The position numbers were made by a program, and so were the translations under genes. From contig JAAVJQ010000006.1 in NCBI GenBank assembly GCA_012038135.1, positions 1-64,000 on the forward strand: a stretch of DNA of 64,000 nt. The letters are read 5' to 3'. Source of the stretch: Salinimicrobium nanhaiense. GTDB taxonomy: Bacteria > Bacteroidota > Bacteroidia > Flavobacteriales > Flavobacteriaceae. The notes beneath the pieces are model-generated. The model saw nothing but the letters and a program-made list of their open reading frames with translations, did not search any database and was not told the origin of the DNA. Shown here piece after piece: positions 1-8,716 of this stretch. The stretch's first letter is position 1; every line of letters begins with the position of its first letter.

Positions 1-834
1 AAGGATATATTTATAATTCCTCTCTTTTAATAGTTCGATATTTCTTTTAGACAATAAACCAGAATCCGCTACTACCGTTAAATGTTGTGAATGGTATTTT
101 TCAGAAAAATGATCCACCACTGGTAAGAGCGTATCACCTTCATATTTGTTTCCTTCAAAAATGTGATAATCGATAGGATATCCTCCATCACTAACCAATA
201 ATCCCAGAACAATCTGCGGATTTTGATGTTTTCCATCTTTACTAAAACCAGGAATTCTAAGATCATCCTCCTTTGAGGCTTCAAAATACAGGGTAGTAAC
301 ATCGTAGAAAACTACGGATAAAACATTTCCATACAAACTTAAAGTATGCTGAAGGCTGATCGCTTTGATGTGCTCCATTTGTTCTTTATGAAGCTTATCA
401 AGATACCGGTATACACTGTAAACACTTATTTCTATACCTTTGTACTTGAATAAATAATCAACCGTCCGGAGCTTACTAACCGGATAAATTAAACGTGTGA
501 TAACTAAATGGCGAAAGAGTTCCTCCTGAACTACATCAAACCCGATTTCATTAAATATTTTACCCAAAAGTAATTCAGGACCTACCAGATTAAAGGTGTC
601 CAAACAATTCAAAAATGCATCAACGAATTCTAAATCTTTATCCTTATCAAAACCAAAGGAAACCTGTCCAGCAAGCTGTAAAATTCGCTGCTTGCCTTTC
701 TTAACAAGAAATTCAATCTCAAGAGGATCGTCGGAACTACCCACGGTTTCGCGCACAACATACTTCCCAGACGATTTATCAATAATCTGGACACTAACTA
801 AACCACTTTTATTAGGCTTCTTTCTGACAAACAT
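1..834 (-). CDS. IS1634-family transposase, C-terminus missing
   Basis: The frame starts at the ATG at 834-832 and stays open for 278 codons to the window edge. It begins MFVRKKPNKSG, as IS1634-family DDE transposases of Bacteroidota do. Two catalytic regions can be read: a VVFYDVTTLYFE block with the first Asp and a VVADSGLL block with the second. The final Glu would be outside the window. The element catalyses its own cut-and-paste movement. The frame looks intact as far as it goes, with no internal stop. Identification is by motif only. Confidence 0.8.
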   Translation of the reverse strand, partial: MFVRKKPNKSGLVSVQIIDKSSGKYVVRETVGSSDDPLEIEFLVKKGKQRILQLAGQVSFGFDKDKDLEFVDAFLNCLDTFNLVGPELLLGKIFNEIGFDVVQEELFRHLVITRLIYPVSKLRTVDYLFKYKGIEISVYSVYRYLDKLHKEQMEHIKAISLQHTLSLYGNVLSVVFYDVTTLYFEASKEDDLRIPGFSKDGKHQNPQIVLGLLVSDGGYPIDYHIFEGNKYEGDTLLPVVDHFSEKYHSQHLTVVADSGLLSKRNIELLKERNYKYIL

Positions 835-883
835 AATGCGAATAAAAATAGCATTTTGCCTGTAATAATAAGCTGGGACACCC
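1..883 (-). mobile_element. IS1634-type insertion sequence, partial at window edge
   Basis: One end of an insertion sequence lies here and the rest is outside the window. It contains the transposase reading frame plus about 45 bp of lead-in. The outer end probably lies near 875-883, where the minus strand begins GGGTGTCCCAGCTTATTATT. The opposite terminal repeat is not visible, so the terminal repeat and target duplication cannot be confirmed and this boundary is inferred. Confidence 0.7.
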
Positions 884-1880
884 TAAACAAAAACTAAGCT
901 CCAGTGTTTATAAGGGGTGTGGAAGGGTGAAGCCATAACCCGCACAAAACAGGAAGAAATAAGCTCCAGGCTTTTCTCAAAGGTCATAACATCGCTTTCC
1001 GTTTTGTTCTGCCTTAGCATTTCCTGAACATGTCTTGCTTCGTATTCATAGCCATAAGATGCGGCTTCAAAAACTTTGGTTTCAGTTCCATTTTTTGAAA
1101 TGATGGAAACTGCTGTGGGTTCGTACCAGGTGGGGCCAATTTTTATAACGGCTGTTTCCAGTTCGATTTCGCCAAGCGTGGGCGTATTTTCGATAATACT
1201 ACTTTGCAGGATTGCAGTAGTATCTCCCGGATATTCAAAAATGATATCGCAATGCTCGTCAACTCCAGTTTTTCCAAGTCGGGCGGAAGCTTTAATTTCA
1301 TGTGGTACTCCCAACAAGTGGAGCGCCAGGAACACAGGGTAAACACCAATATCCATAAGACTTCCTCCTCCTAAACTTTTCTTGAAAAGTCTCCCTTCTG
1401 CATCAAAGGGAGTTTGAAAACCAAAATCGGCACTCAGGGATTTCACCTTCCCGTATCTTTCAGAATCTATGATATCTTTTACAAATTTGATGTGAGGCAG
1501 GAAAGGAGTCCACATGGCCTCCATTAAAAACACATTATTTTGCCGGGCCACGGCAATCATCTCCTCAACCTGCTGCTTATTTAGTGCAAAAGGTTTTTCG
1601 CATAATACTGCTTTACCGGCACGAAGGCAGAGCAGGGTATGGGAATGATGAAAACTATGTGGCGTGGCAACATATACGATGTTTAAAAGAGGGTCTTTCA
1701 GCATTTCCTCATAGGAGCCAAAAGATCTTTTTGCTTCCATCTCTTCACAAAATGTTGCTGCTTTTTCAGCATTGCGGCTGGCTACCGCATATAATTCGGC
1801 GTCCTCTACGAATTTTAAAACTGGTGGCGAACTTATGGGCAATTCGTCCGGGACCTATAATTCCCCATTTAATTTTCTTC
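883..1880 (-). pseudogene. Gfo/Idh/MocA-family oxidoreductase, frameshifted
   Basis: This is a NAD(P)-dependent sugar or dihydrodiol dehydrogenase-type protein. The natural start is ATG at 1880-1878, overlapping the symporter stop by 12 bp. That frame gives MKPKKIKWGIIGPGRIAHKF with the Rossmann glycine motif. At about 1810-1817 the frame is broken, and family-like sequence (KFVEDAELYAVASRN) resumes in another frame that runs to 883. One extra base in the AGTTTTAAAATTC stretch explains this. The EKP catalytic motif (VLCEKPFAL) and GGGSLMDIGVYP block are intact. The last 15-20 residues do not resemble the usual family end and stop at the IS edge. It may be a true pseudogene or a homopolymer sequencing error. 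Confidence 0.75.
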
Positions 1881-3587
1881 GGCTTCATGCTCTTCAATGT
1901 CATTATGTTCCGGAGATATGAAATTCTGAATAATCACCGCTATCCCTATTACCAAAGCACAACCCAGCAGGTTAAGCCATAAATAGGGCAGGAGGTCCAT
2001 AAAATATACGGTGATGATAATGCCCTGGGTAATAATGGCGGCTAAAAAAACGGCCGTGCTTTTCACATATTTGATAAAAAAAGCAAGCAAAAATATCCCC
2101 AGTACGTTCCCATAAAATATTGAGCCAATGATATTCACCAGTTGAATAAGATTATCAAAGAGATCTGCTATACTTGCCACAGCAATGGCAATCATTCCCC
2201 ATAACACTGTGAACCATTTGGAAGCTTTTACAAAATGTTGTTCTGAACGCTCCCCTGTTATATTTCTTTTGTACAGATCGATCACGGTGGTAGAAGCGAG
2301 CGCATTCAATTCTGAAGCCGTGGAAGACATTGCTGCAGAAAGGATCACCGCCAGCAATAATCCAATTAATCCCCGCGGCAGGTTGTTCAGGATAAAGTGA
2401 ATGAACACATAATCCTTGTCGTTGGTCTCTACGGTAGCGTCAGCTTTAGAGATAAGTGCTGTTGCCTGGGCACGGGTGGCAAGTTCGGCTTTATTTAACT
2501 GAATAAGGTCATTTTTAAAACTGTCTCTGTCCTTATCATCAAAGCTTCCGGAGTTGGCATAAGCCAGGCTTTTTTCCTGTTTTTGATCCTGAATATTTTC
2601 CAATTCCTGCTGTAGCGCCTCATATTCAGAAGCCATTTCAGAATTCTCTACCGCATTGGTCGCCGCCGGATTAAAATTGAGTGGGGAATAATTGAATTGG
2701 TAGAACACAAAAACCATCACTCCAACCAGCAAAATAAAGAACTGCATGGGAACTTTCAGAAGTCCGTTAAAAATGAGGCCCAGCTGACTCTGCTTCACAG
2801 ATTTTCCGGAAAGATACCGCTGCACCTGACTTTGATCTGTTCCAAAATAGGAGAGTGCGAGGAAGGTCCCGCCAATTAATCCGCTCCAAAAGGTGTAACG
2901 ATTATCAAGATCAAATGAAAAGTCGATAATATCTAATTTTCCGCTGGCACCTGCTATTTCCAGGGCTTTTGTGAAGCTGATCTCTTCGGGTAGATATTGG
3001 ATGATAAGCAGAAGCGCTACTACCATCCCGAAAAAGATCACCGCCATTTGCTGTTTTTGAGTGATGTTTACAGCCTTTGTTCCGCCGGAAACTGTGTAGA
3101 TCGTCACCAGCACTCCAATGATAATATTGAGCGTTGTAAGATTCCAACCCAGCACAGCAGAAAGAATGATTGCGGGGGCAAAAATGGTAATTCCGGCAGC
3201 CAGCCCGCGCTGAATAAGAAAAAGAAAAGCTGTAAGGGTTCGGGTTTTCAGATCGAACCGGGATTCCAGGTATTCGTAAGCTGTATAAACCTCCAGCCGG
3301 TAATAAATGGGAATAAATACCATGCAAATGATGATCATGGCAATGGGTAAACCAAAGTAGAATTGTACGAAACCCATTCCGTCATGAAAAGCCTGTCCGG
3401 GAGTAGAGAGGAAAGTGATGGCACTGGCCTGTGTAGCCATGACAGACAATCCTACCGTCCACCACCTGGCTTCATTCCCGCCGCGAATATAATCCTGCAC
3501 ATTCCTGCTGCCCCGGGTTTTCCATACTCCATAACTTACAATAAAAGCTAAAGTTCCTGCCAGTACGATCCAGTCGAGTAATTGCAT
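1869..3587 (-). CDS. Sodium/solute symporter (SSS family)
   Basis: This is an inner-membrane Na+-coupled transporter of 572 aa with about 13 hydrophobic segments. It starts MQLLDWIVLAGTLAF, and SSS-type motifs include YEYLESRFDLKTRTL near residue 100 and the AAMSSTASELNALAS helix near 420. A hydrophilic insert at about residues 310-390, rich in Gln, Glu, Lys and Ala, separates two membrane segments and is larger than in simple SSS proteins. The gene follows the deacetylase and a 35-residue membrane peptide with almost no spacing, so it is probably co-transcribed. Sugar or amino-sugar uptake is an inference from context; the substrate cannot be read from sequence. Confidence 0.85.
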   Translation of the reverse strand: MQLLDWIVLAGTLAFIVSYGVWKTRGSRNVQDYIRGGNEARWWTVGLSVMATQASAITFLSTPGQAFHDGMGFVQFYFGLPIAMIIICMVFIPIYYRLEVYTAYEYLESRFDLKTRTLTAFLFLIQRGLAAGITIFAPAIILSAVLGWNLTTLNIIIGVLVTIYTVSGGTKAVNITQKQQMAVIFFGMVVALLLIIQYLPEEISFTKALEIAGASGKLDIIDFSFDLDNRYTFWSGLIGGTFLALSYFGTDQSQVQRYLSGKSVKQSQLGLIFNGLLKVPMQFFILLVGVMVFVFYQFNYSPLNFNPAATNAVENSEMASEYEALQQELENIQDQKQEKSLAYANSGSFDDKDRDSFKNDLIQLNKAELATRAQATALISKADATVETNDKDYVFIHFILNNLPRGLIGLLLAVILSAAMSSTASELNALASTTVIDLYKRNITGERSEQHFVKASKWFTVLWGMIAIAVASIADLFDNLIQLVNIIGSIFYGNVLGIFLLAFFIKYVKSTAVFLAAIITQGIIITVYFMDLLPYLWLNLLGCALVIGIAVIIQNFISPEHNDIEEHEAEEN

Positions 3588-3588
3588 A

Positions 3589-3696
3589 TCAGGAAAAAAT
3601 TGTCATTAGTACATAAAACAGTACGATGTAAATGGCATTAGCAATAAGAACTGCCGTATATGACTTTTTCCACTGATATTTCTTGGGAGGTTCCAT
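3589..3696 (-). CDS. 35-aa single-pass membrane peptide between deacetylase and symporter
   Basis: A short frame fills the gap between the two larger genes exactly. Its ATG (3696-3694) shares one base with the TAA of the deacetylase, and its TGA (3591-3589) is one base before the symporter ATG. The product starts MEPPKKYQWKKSY, has one hydrophobic segment (residues about 14-33) and ends LMTIFS. The basic N-terminus suggests it stays cytoplasmic. The start/stop overlaps and fit argue that it is translated. By analogy to small accessory subunits of SSS transporters (such as the larger DUF4212 proteins) it may assist the symporter; this is inference. No homologue is recognised. Confidence 0.65.
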   Translation of the reverse strand: MEPPKKYQWKKSYTAVLIANAIYIVLFYVLMTIFS

Positions 3697-6218
3697 TAAT
3701 TTGAATTATTTGTGGCAGCCGAAGGTGCTTCTTTACCCAGCGAAAGCATGTTTGCAAAAAGCCTGAAGGCTCCCGGCACCCCGGCAGGGAATTCCCTGAA
3801 AAAGCTTAAGCCGGTGTAGATATAATTTCCTTTTCCATAGGGAGCGATCAATAAACTTCCCTTTTTTGGAGTTTCTCCCTTATCGTTCATCGCCAGGATA
3901 GGAGTAAATTCCTTTGCCCATTCATCAGGAAAGTACAATCCCCGTTCCTGCACCCATCCTTCAAAATCTTTTGTGGTGATTTTATTGGGATAATTTAGTA
4001 CCTGATGATGGGGTGCTAAAAATGTGATTTTTGAATGCTCATCGGTAACGCGGTCGCGGGACAGCTTAAGGTTGTAAGGGGCGAGGTCTTCAGTAACAAG
4101 TCCGCGGCTGGTGTTGTACTGGATGATAAGATTTCCGCCGCGATTCACGTACTCGAATAAAGCCGGCTGTCTGTACTTCAGAATATCCAGGGTATTGTAT
4201 GCCCTTATCCCGATCACCACCGCATCGAATTTCTCAAGAGCTTCCGCTGAAATATTTTCCGGATCAATATTTTTCACTTCATAGCCCATTTGCAACAATC
4301 CCTGTGGCACCGCATCACCCGCGCCCTGAATATAACCTATCAGATTTCCTCTTTTTCGGATATCCAGTTTTACAAGACGCGTCTCGTTAGGAAGCATAAG
4401 CGTTTGCAACGGAATGTGGCTGTAAGCCATCTGCATTACGGTTTTATCGAATTTTTCTCCGGCTACTTCGGCAACCGGATGGAAGATATAGGTATCCTGG
4501 GCTTCAGGCGGAAAAACTTTAAAATAAAAGGTCTTTTCTTCTCCTTTTTGAAGACTGTCAAAAATGTGTCTTTCCGGAGTGATTTTCCAGCCGTTCAGTT
4601 TCCCCGGAAAAAGAGTTCCGGAAATTCCGTCCTTCATGGCTTTTACGGTCACCGGAATTGTTTTAGGAGCATTATCTGCAAATACCAGCACATCGGCTTC
4701 AGTTGTGACCGAAAGCGCCGGCACTATCTCAAACGGAAGATAAGTTTCCCCGGTAACCGGATCGTTGTATTTGTATTTTAGTTCCCGTTGAAAGGGAATT
4801 TCTACACCATTGATCCTGATGACAAATTCTGCCTTTAGCTCCTGTGGGGTTCCAGGTAGCCCGATGTATTCCTGATTGTTAACTTTGTACATCCCCAGAC
4901 TTCCCGGCTCGTTGAGCCAGTAAGGGCTCGTGAAATTTGCATTTTTGGGGATCCTGTAATCCACAATTTTAAAGGAAGGGGTATTGTTGGTTAGGCTTAG
5001 ATTTACCGGTAAATTCTTTTCTTCAGGTAAGATCTTTATTGCAACTAATTCCGTAGGGATATCACTTCGTTTTACTGCCTCCAGGTCAAGTTTTATCTCC
5101 TCACCCGCAGTTGCCAGGGGAGCATCTGTAATCCCTTCAAGATACAGTCCCAGAGAAGCTGCGATGATATCTTTGATCTGTTGGGACTTTATATGTTTCC
5201 AGTGTTCATCCTCCAGTTTCAGGATCAATTGATATGCCTTCACCAGTTGAGGCACGCTGGAAGCCGGCTCTTTAAAATCAAAGTTTTCCTGTACTTTTTG
5301 AAGGATCTCCCCAATTTCCTTTCCGCCTTTAATGCGGCTCCAGCCGGTATTGATCCCGTGGAAGACATCATTATTATTCTTTGGATGGTTCCCCTTGAGC
5401 AGCTGAATATATTCAGCAGCGCTGCCGCGGGTTCCTGTGCTGCCAAACCCCTGAGATTGATGCTGGCTGCGGCTTAGAGAGGCGATCTCGGTATTGGACA
5501 TCCCCTTCAGCGGAAAATAAACTCCGGTATCAAAGGTCACGAATCCTGATTTATCTGCTGCATCAAAAGCTTCCTGGGATTCGAAGAACCAGGGAGAGGT
5601 ATTGAAAAATAGCTTTTTTGGCTGCCATGTTCCCAGCTCCTGTGCAAGTTGCGGAAATTTATTTTTATTACCTGCAAGATCAAAAGCCTTTAAACTGAGT
5701 AGTGCAGATGAAGTGTGGTGGCCGTGAGTTTCTCCGGCAGAATTTGCATCGAACCTATTGATGATCACATCGGGTTTGAATTTCCTTACCGCCCGCACCA
5801 CATCTTTTAATACTTCCTCTTCATTCCAGATAGAGAGGGTTTCTTCAGGAGTTTTGCTGTAGCCAAAGTCATTGGCACGGGTGAAGAATTGTTCGCCGCC
5901 ATCGATTTTCCGGGCTGCGAGCAGCTCCTGCGTACGAATTACTCCTAACAGCTCCCTTAGTTGAGGACCTATAAGATTTTGCCCCCCATCGCCGCGCGTC
6001 AATGAGAGATAGGCGGTGCGGGCGTTGAGTTCATTGCTAAAATAGGAGATAAGCCTGGTGTTCTCATCATCGGGATGAGCCGCTATATACAAAACCGAAC
6101 CAAGAAAATTAAGTTTCTCAATTTCAGAATAAATTTCAGAAGAGCTTAATTTTTCAGGTTTTTGAGCATGTGCAAGCGTGGTGAGAAGTAAGAGAAAAAG
6201 GCAAAAAAGCTTCCGCAT
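3696..6218 (-). CDS. Secreted PIG-L/LmbE-family deacetylase
   Basis: The protein is 840 aa with a signal peptide (MRKLFCLFLLLLTTLAHAQ), so it is exported. The N-terminal domain has the zinc-binding AAHPDDE motif (residues about 46-52) and a later HGHHTSS motif, typical of N-acetylglucosaminyl deacetylases. The middle looks beta-sandwich-like. The C-terminal part (about 640-830) carries VVIGIRAYNT and GNLIIQYNTSRG blocks, resembling a glutamine-amidotransferase or ThuA-like fold. It heads an operon with the small peptide, the symporter and the oxidoreductase. A route that deacetylates, imports and oxidises an amino sugar or glycan derivative is plausible but inferred. Confidence 0.85.
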   Translation of the reverse strand: MRKLFCLFLLLLTTLAHAQKPEKLSSSEIYSEIEKLNFLGSVLYIAAHPDDENTRLISYFSNELNARTAYLSLTRGDGGQNLIGPQLRELLGVIRTQELLAARKIDGGEQFFTRANDFGYSKTPEETLSIWNEEEVLKDVVRAVRKFKPDVIINRFDANSAGETHGHHTSSALLSLKAFDLAGNKNKFPQLAQELGTWQPKKLFFNTSPWFFESQEAFDAADKSGFVTFDTGVYFPLKGMSNTEIASLSRSQHQSQGFGSTGTRGSAAEYIQLLKGNHPKNNNDVFHGINTGWSRIKGGKEIGEILQKVQENFDFKEPASSVPQLVKAYQLILKLEDEHWKHIKSQQIKDIIAASLGLYLEGITDAPLATAGEEIKLDLEAVKRSDIPTELVAIKILPEEKNLPVNLSLTNNTPSFKIVDYRIPKNANFTSPYWLNEPGSLGMYKVNNQEYIGLPGTPQELKAEFVIRINGVEIPFQRELKYKYNDPVTGETYLPFEIVPALSVTTEADVLVFADNAPKTIPVTVKAMKDGISGTLFPGKLNGWKITPERHIFDSLQKGEEKTFYFKVFPPEAQDTYIFHPVAEVAGEKFDKTVMQMAYSHIPLQTLMLPNETRLVKLDIRKRGNLIGYIQGAGDAVPQGLLQMGYEVKNIDPENISAEALEKFDAVVIGIRAYNTLDILKYRQPALFEYVNRGGNLIIQYNTSRGLVTEDLAPYNLKLSRDRVTDEHSKITFLAPHHQVLNYPNKITTKDFEGWVQERGLYFPDEWAKEFTPILAMNDKGETPKKGSLLIAPYGKGNYIYTGLSFFREFPAGVPGAFRLFANMLSLGKEAPSAATNNSN

Positions 6219-6272
6219 AGGATTTTCTATTGATAAGCTTTCAAATATAGCAAGATTCCTATCTATTCAAAG

Positions 6273-6812
6273 TTACAGGGCATCTTTCCCTTCATCGGCA
6301 TGATATTCTTTTTCAATAAGGGAGACCGCTTTCTGTAAAATGAGGTTGTTGGGGTAAGTGATCAACTCCCCTTCAAGCGTGCGAAGGTGCAGGTGAAAAG
6401 CCCTGATGTCCTCTATCACCGCCTCTATTGGCAGGTCTTTATCATGAATTTTGATACGGCTCCCGATCTTGTATGGAAAGGAAAAGAAAAGAATGATCCC
6501 GGCTGTAATATTGCTTAAGATGGACCAGATGGCGAACATGGCAACCCCAATGATGGCAAAGACCGAGGAAAAGATGAGCGCCAGTTCCTGTGCATTATAT
6601 CCCCAGGTGAGCGACAGCAGGAAAGTTGCAATAATAAAGACCAGGATGTTGATATATTTGAACATGAGCCTGGTACGGGTAATGTGGATTTCACTGCGGT
6701 TGCCCACTCTGTGGGCAGCTTTTTTTAAAATTAATTGCAGGATCCATAATCCAAGAATAATGGCAGCGGTGGTAATTATTTGACTCCGGTTGAGAAGGAA
6801 GTAATCTAACAT
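6273..6812 (-). CDS. Small mechanosensitive-channel (MscS-like) protein
   Basis: The protein is 179 aa with three predicted membrane helices in the first 110 residues. A pore-lining-like helix (IFSSVFAIIGVAMFAIWSIL) is followed by a short MscS beta domain (FPYKIGSRIKIHD...GELITYPNNLILQK). The usual larger cytoplasmic C-terminal domain of MscS is absent, making this a minimal form. It would act in the inner membrane, perhaps in osmotic pressure release. It is the last gene of the maf-UbiA-SMR run, 63 bp after maf, so it may be co-transcribed. Family membership is fairly clear; channel activity is inferred. Confidence 0.75.
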   Translation of the reverse strand: MLDYFLLNRSQIITTAAIILGLWILQLILKKAAHRVGNRSEIHITRTRLMFKYINILVFIIATFLLSLTWGYNAQELALIFSSVFAIIGVAMFAIWSILSNITAGIILFFSFPYKIGSRIKIHDKDLPIEAVIEDIRAFHLHLRTLEGELITYPNNLILQKAVSLIEKEYHADEGKDAL

Positions 6813-6875
6813 TCCTGAAATTAAATTTTTGTAAAGATACCTTTTAGGTTGTTTTTAGCTGAAAGATATTCAAAA

Positions 6876-7463
6876 TTATTCGGCTATCTCACACAGGGTC
6901 TGGTAAACCAGATGGGTGGGAAGCCCTACGACATTGAAATAACTGCCTTCAATATGCTCCACTCCAATGAGGCCTATCCATTCCTGAATTCCGTAAGCGC
7001 CCGCTTTATCAAAGGGCCTGAAATTGTCAATGTAAAACCGGATTTCATCTTCTTCAAGCCTGCTGAAAGTGACACGGGTGATGGCATGAACAGTGCGGAT
7101 TTTTTCTGAAGTCTTAAAACAAACGGAAGTAATGACTTCATGAGTTTTTCCTGAAAGTTCTTTTAGCATTTCAAGCGCCTGTGCAGGGTCTGCAGGTTTT
7201 TCCAGTGCTCTTCCTCCATGCCACACTATAGTATCGCTGGTAACTAAAATATCTCCGGTAGAAAGTTCACCTTCAAAAGCAGCCGCTTTTAATTCAGCAA
7301 GATAATTTGTGATCTCCACGCCTCTAAGTTCCTGCGGAAATTTTTCCTCAATGGGTTTTAACCTTATTTCAAAGTCCAGTCCCAGGTCCCGGAAGAATTG
7401 TTGTCTCCTTGGAGATCCTGAAGCAAGGATAATATGATGATCTTTTAATTTTTCCTGTAACAT
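6876..7463 (-). CDS. maf: Maf-family nucleotide pyrophosphatase
   Basis: The protein is 195 aa, normal for Maf. The N-terminal ILASGSPRRQQF block supplies the substrate-binding Ser and Arg residues. TSDTIVWHGG carries the catalytic Asp region, and EKPADPAQALEML and IEGSYFNVVGLP are further family blocks. Maf proteins hydrolyse non-canonical or modified nucleoside triphosphates to monophosphates in the cytoplasm and have been linked to septum formation. The gene starts 2 bp after the UbiA stop, so it is in the same operon. Confidence 0.92.
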   Translation of the reverse strand: MLQEKLKDHHIILASGSPRRQQFFRDLGLDFEIRLKPIEEKFPQELRGVEITNYLAELKAAAFEGELSTGDILVTSDTIVWHGGRALEKPADPAQALEMLKELSGKTHEVITSVCFKTSEKIRTVHAITRVTFSRLEEDEIRFYIDNFRPFDKAGAYGIQEWIGLIGVEHIEGSYFNVVGLPTHLVYQTLCEIAE

Positions 7464-7465
7464 AT

Positions 7466-8386
7466 TTATAGCAATACAAATTTATAAAGGCCTATGGAAA
7501 GAATTCCGGCAGCAAGAACGAATTTGAGGATATGACTAAGTTTATGAAAATCCCTTTTTGTCTCTGCTCCTATAAGTCTCACAAGGAAGTAGAGTAAAGG
7601 TCCCATGACCAGCAACAAGGCATAAAGCATCGCCGGCTGACTTTCATAAAGGTAAGTATATATATAATAAAGCACCCCCGCGAGCGGCAGCAGGGTGACT
7701 GCAAAGATGATCATGTTTGCCCTTTTTCGCCCCAATAGAACCGGAAGCGTATTGTAGCCGGCATTATAATCTCCCGTAATATCTTCCTGATCTTTCACCA
7801 TTTCCCTTATGAAATTGACCAGGAAAGCAAAGACCGCATAGTCGATGAGAATGGAGAACATCACTTTTTGCGTTTGTAGATTTTGAGGGGTGATAGCCGG
7901 TACAAGATCAAAGATCCCTACCATTACAATGATCATAGCTACCATGATACTCACAACCAGATTCCCTACGAGCAGCGTGCCTTTGATCTGGGTTGCATAA
8001 AAATAGAGAAATGCCGAAGGCAGGATAAACAAAGCTACAAAAGAAGATTTTCCAACAATATTGCTCAGATAAAAACCGATTCCTACGCCTATAATGTTAA
8101 GGAGTATGAACCAATTCCAGGCTGTTTTCTCAGAGATTGAGGTGCCGATAATAAGCTTGTGCGGCTTATTGATCTTATCTGCGACAGTATCATGAATATC
8201 ATTAATGATATTTCCTGCAGCTGCAAGGCACATCATTGAAATAACAAGTAGTGCAAATTCCGGATGGGAAAGGACAGTGGCTATTCCAAAGGGTTCAAAA
8301 AGGAAATATTTAACCAGCACCTGGGTAAGAAGGATCATCAACAGGTTAGGCCATCTTACGAGTGTCAAAAAAGGGAAACCAGCCAT
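7466..8386 (-). CDS. UbiA-family membrane prenyltransferase
   Basis: The protein is 306 aa with about eight or nine hydrophobic helices. The two Asp-rich motifs of the UbiA superfamily are visible: NDIHDTVADKINKP (about residues 61-74) and DQEDITGDYNAG (about 195-206), which bind prenyl diphosphate through Mg2+. Flavobacterial members are often annotated as geranylgeranylglycerol-phosphate geranylgeranyltransferase, but the acceptor cannot be told from the sequence. It lies between the SMR exporter (3 bp away) and maf (2 bp away). The product is probably a membrane prenyl lipid or quinone-related compound (inference). Confidence 0.85.
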   Translation of the reverse strand: MAGFPFLTLVRWPNLLMILLTQVLVKYFLFEPFGIATVLSHPEFALLVISMMCLAAAGNIINDIHDTVADKINKPHKLIIGTSISEKTAWNWFILLNIIGVGIGFYLSNIVGKSSFVALFILPSAFLYFYATQIKGTLLVGNLVVSIMVAMIIVMVGIFDLVPAITPQNLQTQKVMFSILIDYAVFAFLVNFIREMVKDQEDITGDYNAGYNTLPVLLGRKRANMIIFAVTLLPLAGVLYYIYTYLYESQPAMLYALLLVMGPLLYFLVRLIGAETKRDFHKLSHILKFVLAAGILSIGLYKFVLL

Positions 8387-8389
8387 AGC

Positions 8390-8716
8390 TTAAGCTGAAA
8401 CAAATTTTAATCCAACGATCGAAGCGATAAGGGTAAAGAGGAAGAACAACCGCCAAAAATGCACTGGTTCCTTAAAAAGGAAGATCCCGATCAATACTGT
8501 TCCGCAAGCGCCAATTCCCGTCCACACGGCATAGGCAGTTCCAATAGGTAAACTTTGAGTCGCCTTGTATAGCAGAGACATACTTATGGAGAGACAAACA
8601 AAAAATCCAACCATCCACCAAAAAGCGATACTTCCCGAGGTTTCTTTAGCTTTTCCAAGGCAGGTGGCAAAACCTACTTCAAATAATCCTGCGATGATGA
8701 GATAGAGCCAATTCAT
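8390..8716 (-). CDS. Small multidrug resistance-family exporter, Gdx/SugE type
   Basis: The protein is 108 aa with four transmembrane helices, the standard SMR size. The membrane-embedded Glu13 (LIIAGLFEVGFATC) couples proton antiport. The block LPIGTAYAVWTGIGA is the one seen in the SugE/Gdx branch, whose characterised members export guanidinium rather than bulky cations. SMR proteins work as dual-topology dimers in the inner membrane. The ATG overlaps the stop of the KdsC-like gene by 4 bp, so translation is likely coupled. No guanidine riboswitch is visible; the gene is embedded in an operon. Confidence 0.85.
   Translation of the reverse strand: MNWLYLIIAGLFEVGFATCLGKAKETSGSIAFWWMVGFFVCLSISMSLLYKATQSLPIGTAYAVWTGIGACGTVLIGIFLFKEPVHFWRLFFLFTLIASIVGLKFVSA

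Noticed and set aside
596..865. 89-aa plus-strand frame near the left edge
   Set aside because: It is antisense to the IS transposase, whose frame is intact on the minus strand.
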